From: Albidovulum sp.
GTDB taxonomy: Bacteria > Pseudomonadota > Alphaproteobacteria > Rhodobacterales > Rhodobacteraceae
NCBI RefSeq assembly: GCF_008933605.1
Contig: NZ_WBUS01000015.1
Span: forward strand, 1 to 41,770
Direction: 5' to 3'
DNA length: 41,770 nucleotides
Shown here: positions 28,564 through 39,480 of the stretch, piece after piece
Layout: every line of letters starts with the position of its first letter
Numbering within the stretch: position 1 is the first letter of the stretch
Translations under genes and position numbers: made by a program
Notes under the pieces: generated by a model
Databases searched by the model: none
What the model was told of the DNA's origin: nothing
What the model saw: the letters and a program-made list of their open reading frames with translations, nothing else

Positions 28564-30168
28564 ATGGCAATCACCTCTGCCAACCAGCTGGAACTGCTGC
28601 AGACGGCCGAGGCCGTCGCGCGCGAGAAGATGATCGACCCCGCCCTCGTCATCGAGGCGATGGAGGAGAGTCTCGCCCGTGCCGCGAAGTCCCGCTACGG
28701 CTCGGAAATGGACATCCGCGTGAAGATCGACCGCAAGACCGGCCGGGCGAACTTCACCCGCGTGCGCACCGTGGTCGAGGACGACGCGGTGGAGAACTAC
28801 CAGGCGCAGCTGACCGTGGCGCAGGCGAAGCAGTATCTTGCCGATCCCAAGGTCGGTGACGAAATCGTGGACGAGGTGCCGCCGGTGGACCTTGGCCGCA
28901 TCGCCGCGCAATCCGCCAAGCAGGTGATCCTGCAGAAGGTGCGCGAGGCCGAGCGCGACCGCCAGTTCGAGGAATTCAAGGACCGCAAGGGCACGATCAT
29001 CAACGGCGTAGTCAAGCGCGAGGAATACGGCAACATCATCGTCGACATCGGCCGGGGCGAGGCGATCCTGCGGAGAAACGAGAAGATCGGCCGCGAAAGC
29101 TACCGCCCGAACGACCGCATCCGCTGCTACATCAAGGATGTCCGCCGCGAACCGCGCGGGCCGCAGGTCTTCCTTTCCCGGACCGATCCGCAGTTCATGG
29201 CGGAACTGTTCAAGATGGAAGTGCCGGAGATCTACGACGGCATCATCGAGATCAAGGCCGTCGCCCGCGATCCGGGGTCGCGCGCCAAGATCGGCGTCAT
29301 CTCCTACGACAGTTCCATCGACCCCGTCGGCGCCTGCGTCGGCATGAGGGGCTCGCGTGTGCAGGCCGTGGTGAATGAGCTTCAGGGCGAGAAGATCGAC
29401 ATCATTCCGTGGAACGAGGACCAGGCGACGTTCCTCGTGAACGCGCTGCAGCCCGCCGAGGTTGCCAAGGTCGTCATCGACGAGGAGGCCGGCAAGATCG
29501 AGGTCGTGGTCCCTGACGAGCAGCTTTCGCTCGCCATCGGTCGGCGCGGCCAGAACGTCCGCCTCGCCTCGCAGCTGACCGGGCTCGACATCGACATCCT
29601 CACGGAAGAGGAAGAAAGCCGGCGCCGTCAGGCCGAGTTCGCCGAGCGGACAAAGCTCTTCATGGATGCGCTCGATCTCGACGAGTTCTTCGCCCAGCTC
29701 CTGGTTTCGGAAGGCTTCACCAACCTCGAAGAGGTGGCCTATGTCGACATGGACGAGCTTCTTTCGATCGAGGGCGTGGACGAGGCCACCGCCGAGGAAC
29801 TTCAGGCCCGCGCCCGGGACGTGATCGAGGAGCAGAACCGCAAGGCGCTGGAAAACGCCCGGGCGCTCGGCGTCGAGGACAGTCTGGTGAACTTCGAGGG
29901 GCTCACCCCGCAGATGATCGAGGCCCTGGCGCAGGACGGCGTGAAGACGCTCGAGGACTTTGCGACGTGCGCTGACTGGGAGCTGGCCGGCGGCTGGACC
30001 ACCGTGAACGGCGAGCGGGTCAAGGACGAGGGCCTCCTCGAGAAGTTCGACATGAGCCTCGAGGAGGCGCAGCACCTTGTGATGACGGCACGTGTCCAGC
30101 TCGGCTGGGTCGATCCGGCCGAGCTTGAGGCCGGCGAAGAGGCCGAAGACGAGGAGGCCGAGGCCTGA
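28564..30168 (+). CDS. nusA: Transcription termination/antitermination protein NusA
   Basis: S1/KH1/KH2 order; [42 protein letters not shown]. Confidence 0.97.
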   Translation: MAITSANQLELLQTAEAVAREKMIDPALVIEAMEESLARAAKSRYGSEMDIRVKIDRKTGRANFTRVRTVVEDDAVENYQAQLTVAQAKQYLADPKVGDEIVDEVPPVDLGRIAAQSAKQVILQKVREAERDRQFEEFKDRKGTIINGVVKREEYGNIIVDIGRGEAILRRNEKIGRESYRPNDRIRCYIKDVRREPRGPQVFLSRTDPQFMAELFKMEVPEIYDGIIEIKAVARDPGSRAKIGVISYDSSIDPVGACVGMRGSRVQAVVNELQGEKIDIIPWNEDQATFLVNALQPAEVAKVVIDEEAGKIEVVVPDEQLSLAIGRRGQNVRLASQLTGLDIDILTEEEESRRRQAEFAERTKLFMDALDLDEFFAQLLVSEGFTNLEEVAYVDMDELLSIEGVDEATAEELQARARDVIEEQNRKALENARALGVEDSLVNFEGLTPQMIEALAQDGVKTLEDFATCADWELAGGWTTVNGERVKDEGLLEKFDMSLEEAQHLVMTARVQLGWVDPAELEAGEEAEDEEAEA

Positions 30169-30191
30169 TATGGGCCTCGGAGGATCGCCAT

Positions 30192-30821
30192 ATGACCCGC
30201 GGTGGACGCGACACGGATAAGGACGGGCCGGAGCGGCGCTGCATCGTCACGGGTGACGTGCAGCCCAAGGCCGGACTCGTGCGTTTCGTCGTGTCGCCCG
30301 AGGGCATGGTGGTTCCCGATCTCGCCGGCAAACTGCCCGGCCGCGGCATCTGGGTGACGGCTGACCGGACCGCGATCGAGACCGCGGCGAAGAAGGGCCT
30401 CTTCTCCCGCGCCGCCCGTATGCCGGTCACCGTGCCCGAGGGTCTGGCCGATCTCGTCGAGGCCGGCCTGGCGCGGCGCGTGGTCGATCTTGTTTCCCTG
30501 GCACGCAAGGCGGGACTTGCCGTTGCGGGGTTCGAGAAGGTCAAGGGCTGGCTTGCCGACGGCAAGGCCAAGGTCCTTCTTCAGGCCTCGGACGGTTCTG
30601 ACCGCGGCAAGGGAAAGCTCTGGACGCCGCAGGGCGGGCGCTGGTTCGGCTGCCTGACTTCGTCCGAGCTCGGTCTGGCCTTTGGGCGAGATAGTGTGAT
30701 ACATGGCGCGCTCGGCGCTGGCGGACTCTCCCAACGTGTTGTAGAGGAAGCCGCGAAACTGTCGGGCTTGCGCGCGGCAATCGGCGGAACGGACGCCGGG
30801 AAGGATACGAAGACGGCATGA
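30192..30821 (+). CDS. YlxR-domain RNA-binding protein fused to L7Ae-like domain
   Basis: [20 protein letters not shown]...[10 protein letters not shown] (DUF448/YlxR) followed by L7Ae/YlxQ-like segment; between nusA and infB. Confidence 0.9.
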   Translation: MTRGGRDTDKDGPERRCIVTGDVQPKAGLVRFVVSPEGMVVPDLAGKLPGRGIWVTADRTAIETAAKKGLFSRAARMPVTVPEGLADLVEAGLARRVVDLVSLARKAGLAVAGFEKVKGWLADGKAKVLLQASDGSDRGKGKLWTPQGGRWFGCLTSSELGLAFGRDSVIHGALGAGGLSQRVVEEAAKLSGLRAAIGGTDAGKDTKTA

Positions 30822-33346
30822 GCGATACAGACGGCAAGAAACCCCTTGGCCTCGGCGGCGGGCGTTCCGGTCAGGTGAAGCAGAGCTTCAGCCACGGCCG
30901 GACGAAGAATGTCGTCGTCGAGACTAAGCGCAAGCGGATCGTTGTGCCGAAGCCGGGCGGGGCGCCTTCGGGACCGGGCGCGACGCCGACGCTCGGGGAT
31001 CCCTCGCGCCGGCCTGCCGGCATCTCCGATGCCGAGATGGAACGCCGGCTGAAGGCGCTTCAGGCCGCCAAGGCCCGCGAGGCAGAGGAGGCCGTGCGTC
31101 GCGCCGAGGACGAACGCCAGCGCGAGGAAGAGCGCGAGCGCCGCCGGGCCGAAGCCGAAGCCAAGGAGCGCGAGGAGCGCGAGCGCGAAGAGGCGCTGAG
31201 GCTCAAGGCCGAGGAAGAAGCGCGCAAGGCCGAGGAGGCCGAGGCCCGCGCCGCGCGCAAGGAAGACTTCAAGAAACCGGCCGCCGCCAAGCCCGCACCG
31301 GTCGATCAGGCCGCCGTTCAGGCGGCCGCGGCCCGTGCCGAGACCAAGGGCGTCCCCGTCGGCGGACCGCGCAAGACCGACCGCGAGCGGGACGATCGCG
31401 GCGGCGGTGGCGGCGACCGCGACCGCGGCCGCGCCGGACGTGACGAGGGCCGCAGGGCAGGCAAGCTGACGCTTTCCGAGGCGCTTGACGAGGGCGGCCG
31501 CCAGCGCTCGCTCGCGGCGATGAAGCGCAAGCAGGAAAAGGCGCGCGCCAAGGCCATGGGCATGGGCCACAAGGCCGAGAAGCAGGTGCGCGATGTCCAG
31601 CTCCCCGAGACGATCGTGGTCCAGGAACTTGCCAACCGAATGGCCGAACGCGCGGCCGACGTGGTCAAGGCGCTGATGAAGATGGGCATGATGGTCACGA
31701 TGAACCAGACCATCGACGCCGACACCGCCGAACTCGTGATCGAGGAATTTGGCCACCATGCCGTGCGCGTGACCGATGCCGACGTCGAACAGGCGATCGA
31801 CACGGTCGAGGACCGCAACGAGGACTTGCGCGCGCGCCCCCCGATCATCACGATCATGGGACACGTCGACCACGGCAAGACGTCGCTTCTCGACGCGATC
31901 CGCCACACCAGCGTGGTCTCCGGCGAGGCCGGCGGGATCACGCAGCATATCGGCGCCTACCAGGTGAGGACCGACTCCGGCGCCGTGCTGACCTTCCTCG
32001 ACACGCCCGGCCACGCGGCCTTCACCTCCATGCGCGCTCGTGGCGCGCAGGTGACCGACATCGTCGTCCTGGTGGTGGCGGCTGATGATGCGGTGATGCC
32101 GCAGACGGTCGAGGCGATCAACCACGCGAAGGCCGCCAAGGTGCCGATGATCGTTGCGATCAACAAGTGCGACAAGCCCGACGCAAATCCGCAGAAGGTG
32201 CGGACGGACCTTTTGCAGCACGAGGTCGTGGTCGAGGCGATGTCGGGCGACGTGCAGGATGTCGAGGTCTCCGCCAAGACGGGCAAGGGGCTCGACAATT
32301 TGCTTGAGGCCATCGCGCTTCAGGCCGAGATCCTCGAACTGAAGGCCAACCCGAAGCGGGCGGCTTCGGGCGCGGTCATCGAGGCCAAGCTCGACGTCGG
32401 GCGCGGCCCGGTCGCGACGGTACTGGTGCAGAACGGCACGCTCCGCCAGGGCGACATCTTCGTCGTCGGCGAGCAGTGGGGCAAGGTCCGCGCTCTCGTC
32501 AACGACAAGGGTGACCGGGTGAAGGAAGCCGGGCCCTCGGTCCCGGTCGAGGTGCTGGGCCTGAACGGTACGCCCGAGGCGGGCGACGTCCTGAACGTGG
32601 TCGAGACCGAGGCGCAGGCGCGCGAGATCGCCGCCTACCGCGAGCAGGCCGCAAAGGACAAGCGCGCGGCGGCGGGCGCGGCGACGACGCTGGAACAGTT
32701 GATGGCCAAGGCCAAGGCCGACGAAAGCGTGGCCGAACTGCCGATCCTCGTGAAGGCCGACGTGCAGGGGTCTGCCGAGGCGATTGTTCAGGCTATGGAA
32801 AAAATCGGCAACGAAGAGGTGCGGGTGCGTGTCCTGCACTCCGGCGTCGGTGCCATCACGGAATCCGACATCGGCCTTGCCGAGGCCAGCGGCGCACCTG
32901 TCATCGGCTTCAACGTCCGCGCCAATGCGCCGGCCCGCGCCGCCGCGAACCAGAAGGGCGTGGAGATCCGCTATTACTCGGTGATCTACGATCTCGTGGA
33001 CGACGTGAAGGCGGCGGCCTCCGGCCTTCTCAAGGCCGAAGTGCGCGAGAACTTCATCGGCTATGCCGAGATCAAGGAGGTCTTCAAGGTCTCCGGCGTC
33101 GGAAAGGTGGCGGGCTGTCTCGTCACCGAGGGCGTGGCGCGCCGGTCCGCGGGTGTCCGGCTGCTGCGCGACAACGTCGTGATCCACGAGGGGACGCTGA
33201 AAACCCTCAAGAGATTCAAGGACGAGGTCAAGGAAGTCCAGTCCGGCCAGGAATGCGGCATGGCGTTCGAGAACTACGACGACATCCGCCAGGGCGACGT
33301 GATCGAAATCTTCGAGCGGGAAGAGGTCGAGCGCAAGCTCGCATGA
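30818..33346 (+). CDS. infB: Translation initiation factor IF-2
   Basis: [32 protein letters not shown]-domain motifs; charged N-terminal region; ATGA overlap with ylxR-like gene. Confidence 0.98.
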   Translation: MSDTDGKKPLGLGGGRSGQVKQSFSHGRTKNVVVETKRKRIVVPKPGGAPSGPGATPTLGDPSRRPAGISDAEMERRLKALQAAKAREAEEAVRRAEDERQREEERERRRAEAEAKEREEREREEALRLKAEEEARKAEEAEARAARKEDFKKPAAAKPAPVDQAAVQAAAARAETKGVPVGGPRKTDRERDDRGGGGGDRDRGRAGRDEGRRAGKLTLSEALDEGGRQRSLAAMKRKQEKARAKAMGMGHKAEKQVRDVQLPETIVVQELANRMAERAADVVKALMKMGMMVTMNQTIDADTAELVIEEFGHHAVRVTDADVEQAIDTVEDRNEDLRARPPIITIMGHVDHGKTSLLDAIRHTSVVSGEAGGITQHIGAYQVRTDSGAVLTFLDTPGHAAFTSMRARGAQVTDIVVLVVAADDAVMPQTVEAINHAKAAKVPMIVAINKCDKPDANPQKVRTDLLQHEVVVEAMSGDVQDVEVSAKTGKGLDNLLEAIALQAEILELKANPKRAASGAVIEAKLDVGRGPVATVLVQNGTLRQGDIFVVGEQWGKVRALVNDKGDRVKEAGPSVPVEVLGLNGTPEAGDVLNVVETEAQAREIAAYREQAAKDKRAAAGAATTLEQLMAKAKADESVAELPILVKADVQGSAEAIVQAMEKIGNEEVRVRVLHSGVGAITESDIGLAEASGAPVIGFNVRANAPARAAANQKGVEIRYYSVIYDLVDDVKAAASGLLKAEVRENFIGYAEIKEVFKVSGVGKVAGCLVTEGVARRSAGVRLLRDNVVIHEGTLKTLKRFKDEVKEVQSGQECGMAFENYDDIRQGDVIEIFEREEVERKLA

Positions 33347-33350
33347 AAAA

Positions 33351-33368
33351 GGAGGCGGCAGCGCCTCC
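33351..33368 (-). terminator. Hairpin with T tract in minus orientation, just downstream of infB
   Basis: GGAGGCG-GCAG-CGCCTCC flanked on the plus side by AAAAA (33346-33350), i.e. TTTTT after the stem on the minus strand. Confidence 0.6.
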
Positions 33369-33390
33369 CGCAATCCGCAAATGAGATAAC

Positions 33391-33413
33391 GGCCGCCTGA
33401 CGATCAGGCGGCC
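33391..33413. terminator. Perfect 10-bp inverted repeat between infB and the convergent small ORF
   Basis: GGCCGCCTGA-CGA-TCAGGCGGCC; includes the stop codon of the small ORF. Confidence 0.6.
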
Positions 33414-33541
33414 GCTTTCACGACGGGGTAACCCTCGAACAAGAGCTTCCCGACCCGGACGAGGATCTTGCCGTTTTCGAGCTGCCGCTCGAACGTCCCC
33501 TGTACCGACACACAGCTTCCGAGAGTGATGGTTCGCAGCAT
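33404..33541 (-). CDS. Small (45 aa) uncharacterised protein
   Basis: MLRTITLGSCVSVQGTFERQLENGKILVRVGKLLFEGYPVVKAAA, preceded by GGGGAGAAAAGGCG; track ORF extends to 33613 but the ATG at 33541 has the better ribosome-binding site. Confidence 0.65.
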   Translation of the reverse strand: MLRTITLGSCVSVQGTFERQLENGKILVRVGKLLFEGYPVVKAAA

Positions 33542-33719
33542 CGCCTTTTCTCCCCAACCGCGGGCTGCTTTGAAGTCTAGTCGGCACTCGTTAATCTCAG
33601 GCAAACTGGCCACGACATATTTTTGCCATAGTCGATCCGACTTGGAAACAATAATCCCGCCGCGTCCGGCGGTGGGCGGAAAAGTTCCACAGCTTGTGAT
33701 TGTACGGCATCACCCGTGA

Positions 33720-34118
33720 TCAGAGCCAGTCGCGCAGCACCGGGATCAGCGGCAGGTCCGCGGGTGGCATCGGATAGCCGCTGAGGTCCTTCGGCCGCAC
33801 CCAGGAAAGCTCCTGCCCCTCGCGGGCCTGGGGCGTGCCCTGCCAGCGACGGCAGGCGAAGAGCGGCATCAGGAGGTGGAAATCCTCATAGGCATGGCTT
33901 GCGAAGGTCAGGGGCGCGAGGCAGCTTTTCCAGGTATCGATACCCAGCTCCTCGTGCAGTTCCCTGATCAGCGCGGCCTCCGGCGTTTCCCCCGGCTCCA
34001 CCTTGCCGCCGGGAAACTCCCAGAGCCCGGCCATGGGCTTTCCGGGCGGCCGGCGGGCAAGCAGGACCCGCCCGTCGGCGTCGATCAGCGCGACGGCCGA
34101 AACCAGGACCGTCCTCAC
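33720..34118 (-). CDS. mutT: 8-oxo-dGTP diphosphatase-like NUDIX hydrolase
   Basis: LLARRPPGKPMAGLWEFPGGKVEPGETPEAALIRELHEELGI; GTG start at 34118 overlapping argJ stop (GTGA). Confidence 0.88.
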   Translation of the reverse strand: MRTVLVSAVALIDADGRVLLARRPPGKPMAGLWEFPGGKVEPGETPEAALIRELHEELGIDTWKSCLAPLTFASHAYEDFHLLMPLFACRRWQGTPQAREGQELSWVRPKDLSGYPMPPADLPLIPVLRDWL

Positions 34119-35536
34119 GACCGGTAGTCGGCGTTGATGTCGATGTAGCGATGCGTCAGGTCGCAGGTCCACACCGTGCGGGCGGCCTTGCCGACGCCGA
34201 GATCGACCGAGATCACCAGCTCCTCGTTCTTCATGTAGGCGCTTGCCGCCTCCTCGCTGTAGCTCGGGCTGCGCCACCCGTTCTCGGCCAGCGTGAGGTC
34301 GCCGAAGCGGATCGACATGGCGTCGCGGTCCGCCCGTGCGCCCGACTTGCCAACCGCCATCACGACACGGCCCCAGTTCGCATCCTCGCCCGCGATGGCG
34401 GTCTTCACGAGCGGCGAGTTGGCGACGGCCATGGCGGCGCGATGGGCGTCGGCCGCGTCGGCCGCACCGGTCACGCGAATCTCGACAAACTTCGTCGCGC
34501 CCTCGCCGTCGCGCACGACCTGCTGCGCAAGGTCGAGCATGACCCGGCCGAGCGCGGCCTCGAACTCCTTCGCGACGCGGCTCCTCAGATCGGTAATCGG
34601 CTCGGCTTCCGATTGCCCGGTCGCGGCGACGATCAGCGCATCCGAGGTGGAGGTGTCGCTGTCCACGGTGATCGCGTTGAAGGTGTCGCCGACTTGGCGC
34701 GCGACGATCTTCTGAAGCGCGGCCTGCGGAATCGTCGCGTCGGTGAAGATGTAGACGAGCATCGTCGCCATGTCGGGTGCGATCATGCCCGAGCCCTTGG
34801 CGATCCCGGCGATGCGGATGGGTCCGCCCTCGCCGTCGATCTCCGCCGCGGAACCCTTCGGGAAGGTATCGGTCGTCATGATCGCGCGGGCCGCCATCTC
34901 GATTCCATCCGCCGACAACGCCGCCTTCAGCTCGTCGAGCTTCGCGGTGATCCGCTCATGCGGCAGCGGCTCGCCGATGACCCCGGTGGAGGAGGAGAAG
35001 ACCCGGGTCGCCGGGACTCCGAGCGCCCTCGCGACGCCGCCCGTGACGGCCGAAACCGCCTCGGTTCCGAGTTTGCCGGTAAAGGCGTTGGCGTTCCCGG
35101 AATTGACGATGATCGCGGCGCCGGCGCTCGTGCCGTCGGGCTTCTTCAGCTTCGCCTCGCAGTCCAGCACGCAGGCCGCCCGCGTGGCCGAGGTGGTGAA
35201 GGCTCCGGCGATCGTCGTACCGGGGGCAAGCCGGACGAGCGTCACGTCGGTACGTCCCGGATACCGGACCCCGGCCGCCACCGCCGCGAACTCGACCCCT
35301 GCGATACGCGGCAGCGCAGGGAAGCCGCCCTTCGGCGCGAGTGGCGAAACCGGGTTGGCCTTCTTCCTCGCCGCGGTCGCCGCAGCCTGCACCGCGTCGC
35401 CGACGGCATCGGCCGCGGCGGCCAGCGCACCCTCCACGACGGGCGCGACTTCTGTTTCCATGCGGATCCGCAAGGCCTTCACCCTGGCCTTCAACTTCTT
35501 GGCCTCGGCCTTCCACTCGTCCTTCGTCTTGGCCAT
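34115..35536 (-). CDS. argJ: Bifunctional glutamate N-acetyltransferase / amino-acid acetyltransferase, with N-terminal extension
   Basis: VSPLAPKGGFPALPRIAGVEFAAVAAGVRYPGRTDVTLV; autocleavage region KGSGMIAPDMATML; preceded by about 60 residues of K/A-rich sequence. Confidence 0.94.
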   Translation of the reverse strand: MAKTKDEWKAEAKKLKARVKALRIRMETEVAPVVEGALAAAADAVGDAVQAAATAARKKANPVSPLAPKGGFPALPRIAGVEFAAVAAGVRYPGRTDVTLVRLAPGTTIAGAFTTSATRAACVLDCEAKLKKPDGTSAGAAIIVNSGNANAFTGKLGTEAVSAVTGGVARALGVPATRVFSSSTGVIGEPLPHERITAKLDELKAALSADGIEMAARAIMTTDTFPKGSAAEIDGEGGPIRIAGIAKGSGMIAPDMATMLVYIFTDATIPQAALQKIVARQVGDTFNAITVDSDTSTSDALIVAATGQSEAEPITDLRSRVAKEFEAALGRVMLDLAQQVVRDGEGATKFVEIRVTGAADAADAHRAAMAVANSPLVKTAIAGEDANWGRVVMAVGKSGARADRDAMSIRFGDLTLAENGWRSPSYSEEAASAYMKNEELVISVDLGVGKAARTVWTCDLTHRYIDINADYRS

Positions 35537-35558
35537 CTCGGGTACTCCCTGCGCGGTC

Positions 35559-36398
35559 TCAGTTTTCGATCAGGTCCACGTTCTTCAGAATCGCGGGGTC
35601 GATGCCATCCACCGTCTTCTCGACCTTCGCGGCGTCGGTCAGCTCGGTCACCTTCGCCTCGACCGCTCGGCCCTGAAGCTCGCCCTCAAGCTCTGCCCGC
35701 ACATCCTCGATGGTCGGCTTGGCTGCGGTGCGCACCTCCGTCAGCCGGATGACATGCCAGCCGAACTGGCTCTGCACCGGGGCAGAAGTCTCGCCCGCCT
35801 TCATCGCGATGACCGCGTCCTCGAAGGGCTTCACCATCATGCCGACTCCGAACCAGCCGAGGTCTCCGCCGGCGGCGGCCGACCCGCGGTCGGTCGACTT
35901 CTCCTTGGCGATGGCGGCAAAGTCGGCGCCGCCGTCAAGATCGGCCTTGATGGACTTCGCCTCGTCTTCGGTCGCCACGAGGATATGGGCGGCGTTGTAT
36001 TCCTTGCCCGGCTCCGTCGCGGCATACTTTTCGTCGAAGAGCGCCTGGACCGCGTCGTCGGTGACGGCCGCGCGCGCGGTCTCGTCAAGCGTCACGCCCG
36101 AGAGATATCCGCGCCGCTGGTTGTCCAGCATCAGCGTGTCGCGCTTGCCGATGCTGCCTTCGGCCACTTCGGCGAGCGCTTCCTGCTGGATGATCTGGTC
36201 GAGAATGCCGTCGAACAGCGTCTTGTCGTCGAGCTGCAGGTACTGCGGCGGCAGGCTTTCGCGCATGGCGATCATGTGGCCAAGCGTGATGGCCTTGCCG
36301 TTGACGGTCGCCACCACGGTGTCGGCCGTCGGGTCTTCGGCCCAGGCGGCTGTGGCCGTTACGGCGAGGAGGGCGCCGAGAAAGGCGGATTTCAGCAT
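35559..36398 (-). CDS. Parvulin-type peptidylprolyl isomerase, exported
   Basis: MLKSAFLGALLAVTATAAWA signal; AAHILVATEDEAKSI...GGDLGWFGVGMMVKPFEDAV...FGWHVIRL rotamase signature. Confidence 0.93.
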   Translation of the reverse strand: MLKSAFLGALLAVTATAAWAEDPTADTVVATVNGKAITLGHMIAMRESLPPQYLQLDDKTLFDGILDQIIQQEALAEVAEGSIGKRDTLMLDNQRRGYLSGVTLDETARAAVTDDAVQALFDEKYAATEPGKEYNAAHILVATEDEAKSIKADLDGGADFAAIAKEKSTDRGSAAAGGDLGWFGVGMMVKPFEDAVIAMKAGETSAPVQSQFGWHVIRLTEVRTAAKPTIEDVRAELEGELQGRAVEAKVTELTDAAKVEKTVDGIDPAILKNVDLIEN

Positions 36399-36436
36399 CG
36401 TGAGGGCTCCCAAAGTGGCCGCGGCGGGGCGCAGCG

Positions 36437-36464
36437 TTGACTATCCGATGGCCGCCCCTTACAT
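36437..36464 (+). promoter_or_regulatory. Candidate sigma-70-like promoter of secA
   Basis: TTGACT (36437-36442) - 16 bp - TTACAT (36459-36464). Confidence 0.4.
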
Positions 36465-36584
36465 CGCGAGGGTCCCGTGAGGGCCGGCCCATCCTTGTTT
36501 CGCCGCCGTTCTTAGGATGCGCGAGGGGTGCCGGCAAGGCCAGGCTTATCACGAGCACGCCAGTCGAACCCGAGCGGAGAAAAC

Positions 36585-39284
36585 ATGCTGGGCCTCGGAA
36601 CTATCGCGAAGAAGGTCTTCGGCACGCCGAACGACCGCAAGGTCAAATCGGTCCGCCCGCTCGTCGAAAAGATCAACGCGCTGGAGCCCCAGTTCCAGGC
36701 GCTGAGCGACGAGGGCATCAAGGCCAAGACGGCCGAGCTGAAGGAGCGGGTGGCGGGCGGCGAAAGCCTCGAACACGTGCTGCCGGAAGCCTTCGCCAAC
36801 TGCCGCGAGGCGGCGCGGCGGGCGCTCGGGCTGCGCGCCTTCGACGTGCAGCTCATGGGCGGGATCTTTCTCCACCGCGGCAACATCGCCGAGATGCGGA
36901 CGGGCGAAGGCAAGACGCTCGTTGCCACCTTCCCGGCGTACCTGAACGCGCTGACCGGCGAAGGGGTCCACATCGTCACGGTCAACGACTACCTCGCCAA
37001 GCGCGACGCGGACTGGATGGGCAAGGTCTATGCCCAACTGGGGATGACGACCGGCGTCGTCTACCCGTTCCAGTCGGCCGAGGAGAAGCGCGCCGCCTAT
37101 CGCTGCGACGTCACCTATGCCACGAACAACGAGCTCGGCTTCGATTACCTGCGCGACAACATGCGCGCGACCATCGACGACATGATGCAGCGCGGGCACA
37201 ACTTCGCCATCGTCGACGAGGTGGACTCGATCCTGATCGACGAGGCGCGCACGCCCCTCATCATCTCGGGGCCGAGCCAGGACCGGTCCGAACTCTACAT
37301 CACGCTCGACAAGTTCATCCCCGAACTCCTGGACGAACACTTCAAGCTCGACGAAAAGCAACGCAACGCGACCTTCACCGAGGCCGGCAACGAGTTTCTC
37401 GAACAGCGGCTCTGGCAGGCGGGCGTGCTGCCGGAGGGTCAGACGCTCTACGATCCGGAATCGACGACAATCGTTCACCACGTGACGCAGGCGCTCCGGG
37501 CGCACAAGCTTTTCCAGAAGGACCAGCACTACATCGTCCGCAATGGCGAAATCGTGCTGATCGACGAGTTCACCGGCCGGATGATGCAGGGACGGCGTCT
37601 TTCGGACGGGCTTCACCAGGCCATCGAGGCCAAGGAAGGCGTGAAGATCCAGCCCGAGAACGTGACCCTCGCCTCGGTGACCTTCCAGAACTACTTCCGG
37701 CTCTACGACAAGCTCGCCGGCATGACCGGCACGGCCGAGACCGAGGCCGAGGAATTCATGGACATCTACCGGCTGGGCGTTGTCGTCGTCCCGACGAACA
37801 AACCCATCGCCCGGAAGGACGACCACGACCAGGTCTATCGCACTGCGCGCGAGAAATACGAGGCGATCATCGCCCGGATCAGGAAGGCGCACGAAAAGGG
37901 CCAGCCGATCCTCGTCGGCACGACCTCCATCGAGAAGTCCGAGATGCTGTCGGAGATGCTGAAGAAGGAAGCCATCCCCCACAACGTCCTGAACGCCCGC
38001 CAGCACGAGCAGGAAGCGAAGATCGTCGCCGAGGCCGGGCGCCTCGGGGCGGTGACCATCGCCACGAACATGGCCGGCCGCGGCACCGACATCCAGCTCG
38101 GCGGCAATGTCGAGATGAGGGTGCTCGAGGAGCTCGACGCCAACCCGGGGGCGCATCCCGACGAGGTGCGCGCCCGGATCGAGGCGGAACATGCCGCGGA
38201 GAAGGCCAAGGTGCTTGAAGCCGGCGGCCTCTTCGTGCTCGCCAGCGAGCGGCACGAAAGCCGGCGCATCGACAACCAGCTTCGCGGCCGGTCCGGCCGC
38301 CAGGGAGACCCCGGCCGATCCTCCTTCTACCTCAGCCTCGAGGACGACCTCATGCGCATCTTCGGGTCGGACCGGCTCGACAAGGTGCTGTCGAGCCTCG
38401 GCATGAAGGAAGGCGAGGCGATCATCCACCCCTGGGTGAACAAGTCTCTGGAACGCGCTCAGGCCAAGGTCGAGGGCCGCAACTTCGACATGCGCAAGCA
38501 GCTTCTGAAGTTCGACGATGTGATGAACGACCAGCGCAAGGTGATCTTCAGCCAGCGGCTGGAAATCATGGAGGCGGAGGATCTCGAAGAGATCGTCCGC
38601 GACATGCGCCACCAGATCATCGACGACCTCGTGGACGACCATCTCCCGCCGAAGAGCTACCCTGAACAGTGGAATACCGAGGGGCTCTATGCCGCGGCGA
38701 TGGAAAAGCTCGCGCTTGACGTTCCGGTGATCGACTGGGCGAAGGAAGAGGGTGTCGATCAGGACGCGATCCGCGACCGGCTCTACGAGGCGTCCGACAA
38801 GCTCATGGCCGGGAAGGCCGAGGCCTTCGGCGCCGAGACGATGCGGCAGATCGAAAAGCAGTTCCTCCTCCAGACGATCGACAGCAAGTGGCGCGAACAC
38901 CTGGTGACGCTCGAACACCTCCGCTCCGTCGTCGGTTTCCGCGGCTATGCGCAGCGCGATCCCCTGAACGAGTACAAGACCGAGGCCTTCCAGCTTTTCG
39001 AGAACCTTCTGGACGGCCTGCGCGAGGATGTGACGCAAAAGCTCGCCCAGGTGCGCCCGATGACGGAGGAGGAGCAGCAGGCGCTCTTCCGCCAGATGAC
39101 GGAACGGCAGGCTGCGCTCAACGCGCCAGTCGCCTCGACGGTCGCCGCGGAGGCGCCGAAGCAGCCGGTGCTGGCGGGCTTCGACGAGAACGACCCGGCG
39201 ACCTGGGGCGACCCGGGCCGGAACGACCCCTGCCCCTGCGGATCGGGCGAGAAGTTCAAGCATTGCCACGGAAAGCTCGCCTGA
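36585..39284 (+). CDS. secA: Preprotein translocase ATPase SecA
   Basis: [42 protein letters not shown]-terminal zinc motif [17 protein letters not shown]. Confidence 0.98.
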   Translation: MLGLGTIAKKVFGTPNDRKVKSVRPLVEKINALEPQFQALSDEGIKAKTAELKERVAGGESLEHVLPEAFANCREAARRALGLRAFDVQLMGGIFLHRGNIAEMRTGEGKTLVATFPAYLNALTGEGVHIVTVNDYLAKRDADWMGKVYAQLGMTTGVVYPFQSAEEKRAAYRCDVTYATNNELGFDYLRDNMRATIDDMMQRGHNFAIVDEVDSILIDEARTPLIISGPSQDRSELYITLDKFIPELLDEHFKLDEKQRNATFTEAGNEFLEQRLWQAGVLPEGQTLYDPESTTIVHHVTQALRAHKLFQKDQHYIVRNGEIVLIDEFTGRMMQGRRLSDGLHQAIEAKEGVKIQPENVTLASVTFQNYFRLYDKLAGMTGTAETEAEEFMDIYRLGVVVVPTNKPIARKDDHDQVYRTAREKYEAIIARIRKAHEKGQPILVGTTSIEKSEMLSEMLKKEAIPHNVLNARQHEQEAKIVAEAGRLGAVTIATNMAGRGTDIQLGGNVEMRVLEELDANPGAHPDEVRARIEAEHAAEKAKVLEAGGLFVLASERHESRRIDNQLRGRSGRQGDPGRSSFYLSLEDDLMRIFGSDRLDKVLSSLGMKEGEAIIHPWVNKSLERAQAKVEGRNFDMRKQLLKFDDVMNDQRKVIFSQRLEIMEAEDLEEIVRDMRHQIIDDLVDDHLPPKSYPEQWNTEGLYAAAMEKLALDVPVIDWAKEEGVDQDAIRDRLYEASDKLMAGKAEAFGAETMRQIEKQFLLQTIDSKWREHLVTLEHLRSVVGFRGYAQRDPLNEYKTEAFQLFENLLDGLREDVTQKLAQVRPMTEEEQQALFRQMTERQAALNAPVASTVAAEAPKQPVLAGFDENDPATWGDPGRNDPCPCGSGEKFKHCHGKLA

Positions 39285-39309
39285 TTCGAGTGATCTGTGG
39301 CGAAATTAT

Positions 39310-39336
39310 GGCGGGCGGGCCCCAGGTCTGCCCGCC
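39310..39336 (+). terminator. Stem-loop after secA (possible terminator, no T tract)
   Basis: GGCGGGC (39310-39316) / GCCCGCC (39330-39336). Confidence 0.4.
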
Positions 39337-39480
39337 ACCCCACCATCTTGGAGCACGGATCGTTTCGTGACCAAGATAGGGTAGCGGTCCTTCGGCCCCA
39401 CCGTTTCCCGCCGTCGCCGCGCCGCCATTCCCCTGCCCCGATCCCGCGCTAGGCGTGAAGGGAACCTTGGGGAGACGACC

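Noticed and set aside
28468-30075. 535-aa minus-strand ORF opposite nusA
   Set aside because: Shadow ORF; its similarity to other antisense ORFs here is compositional only.
31060-31440. Low-complexity charged repeats ([24 protein letters not shown]) as a possible separate element
   Set aside because: Normal variable N-terminal region of bacterial IF-2.
30581-33373. 930-aa minus-strand ORF opposite infB
   Set aside because: Same high-GC shadow effect over a clear infB gene.
36549-39269. 906-aa minus-strand ORF opposite secA
   Set aside because: Frame-shadow ORF of high-GC coding DNA; Arg/His/Val/Leu-biased composition and no domain; secA on plus is unambiguous.
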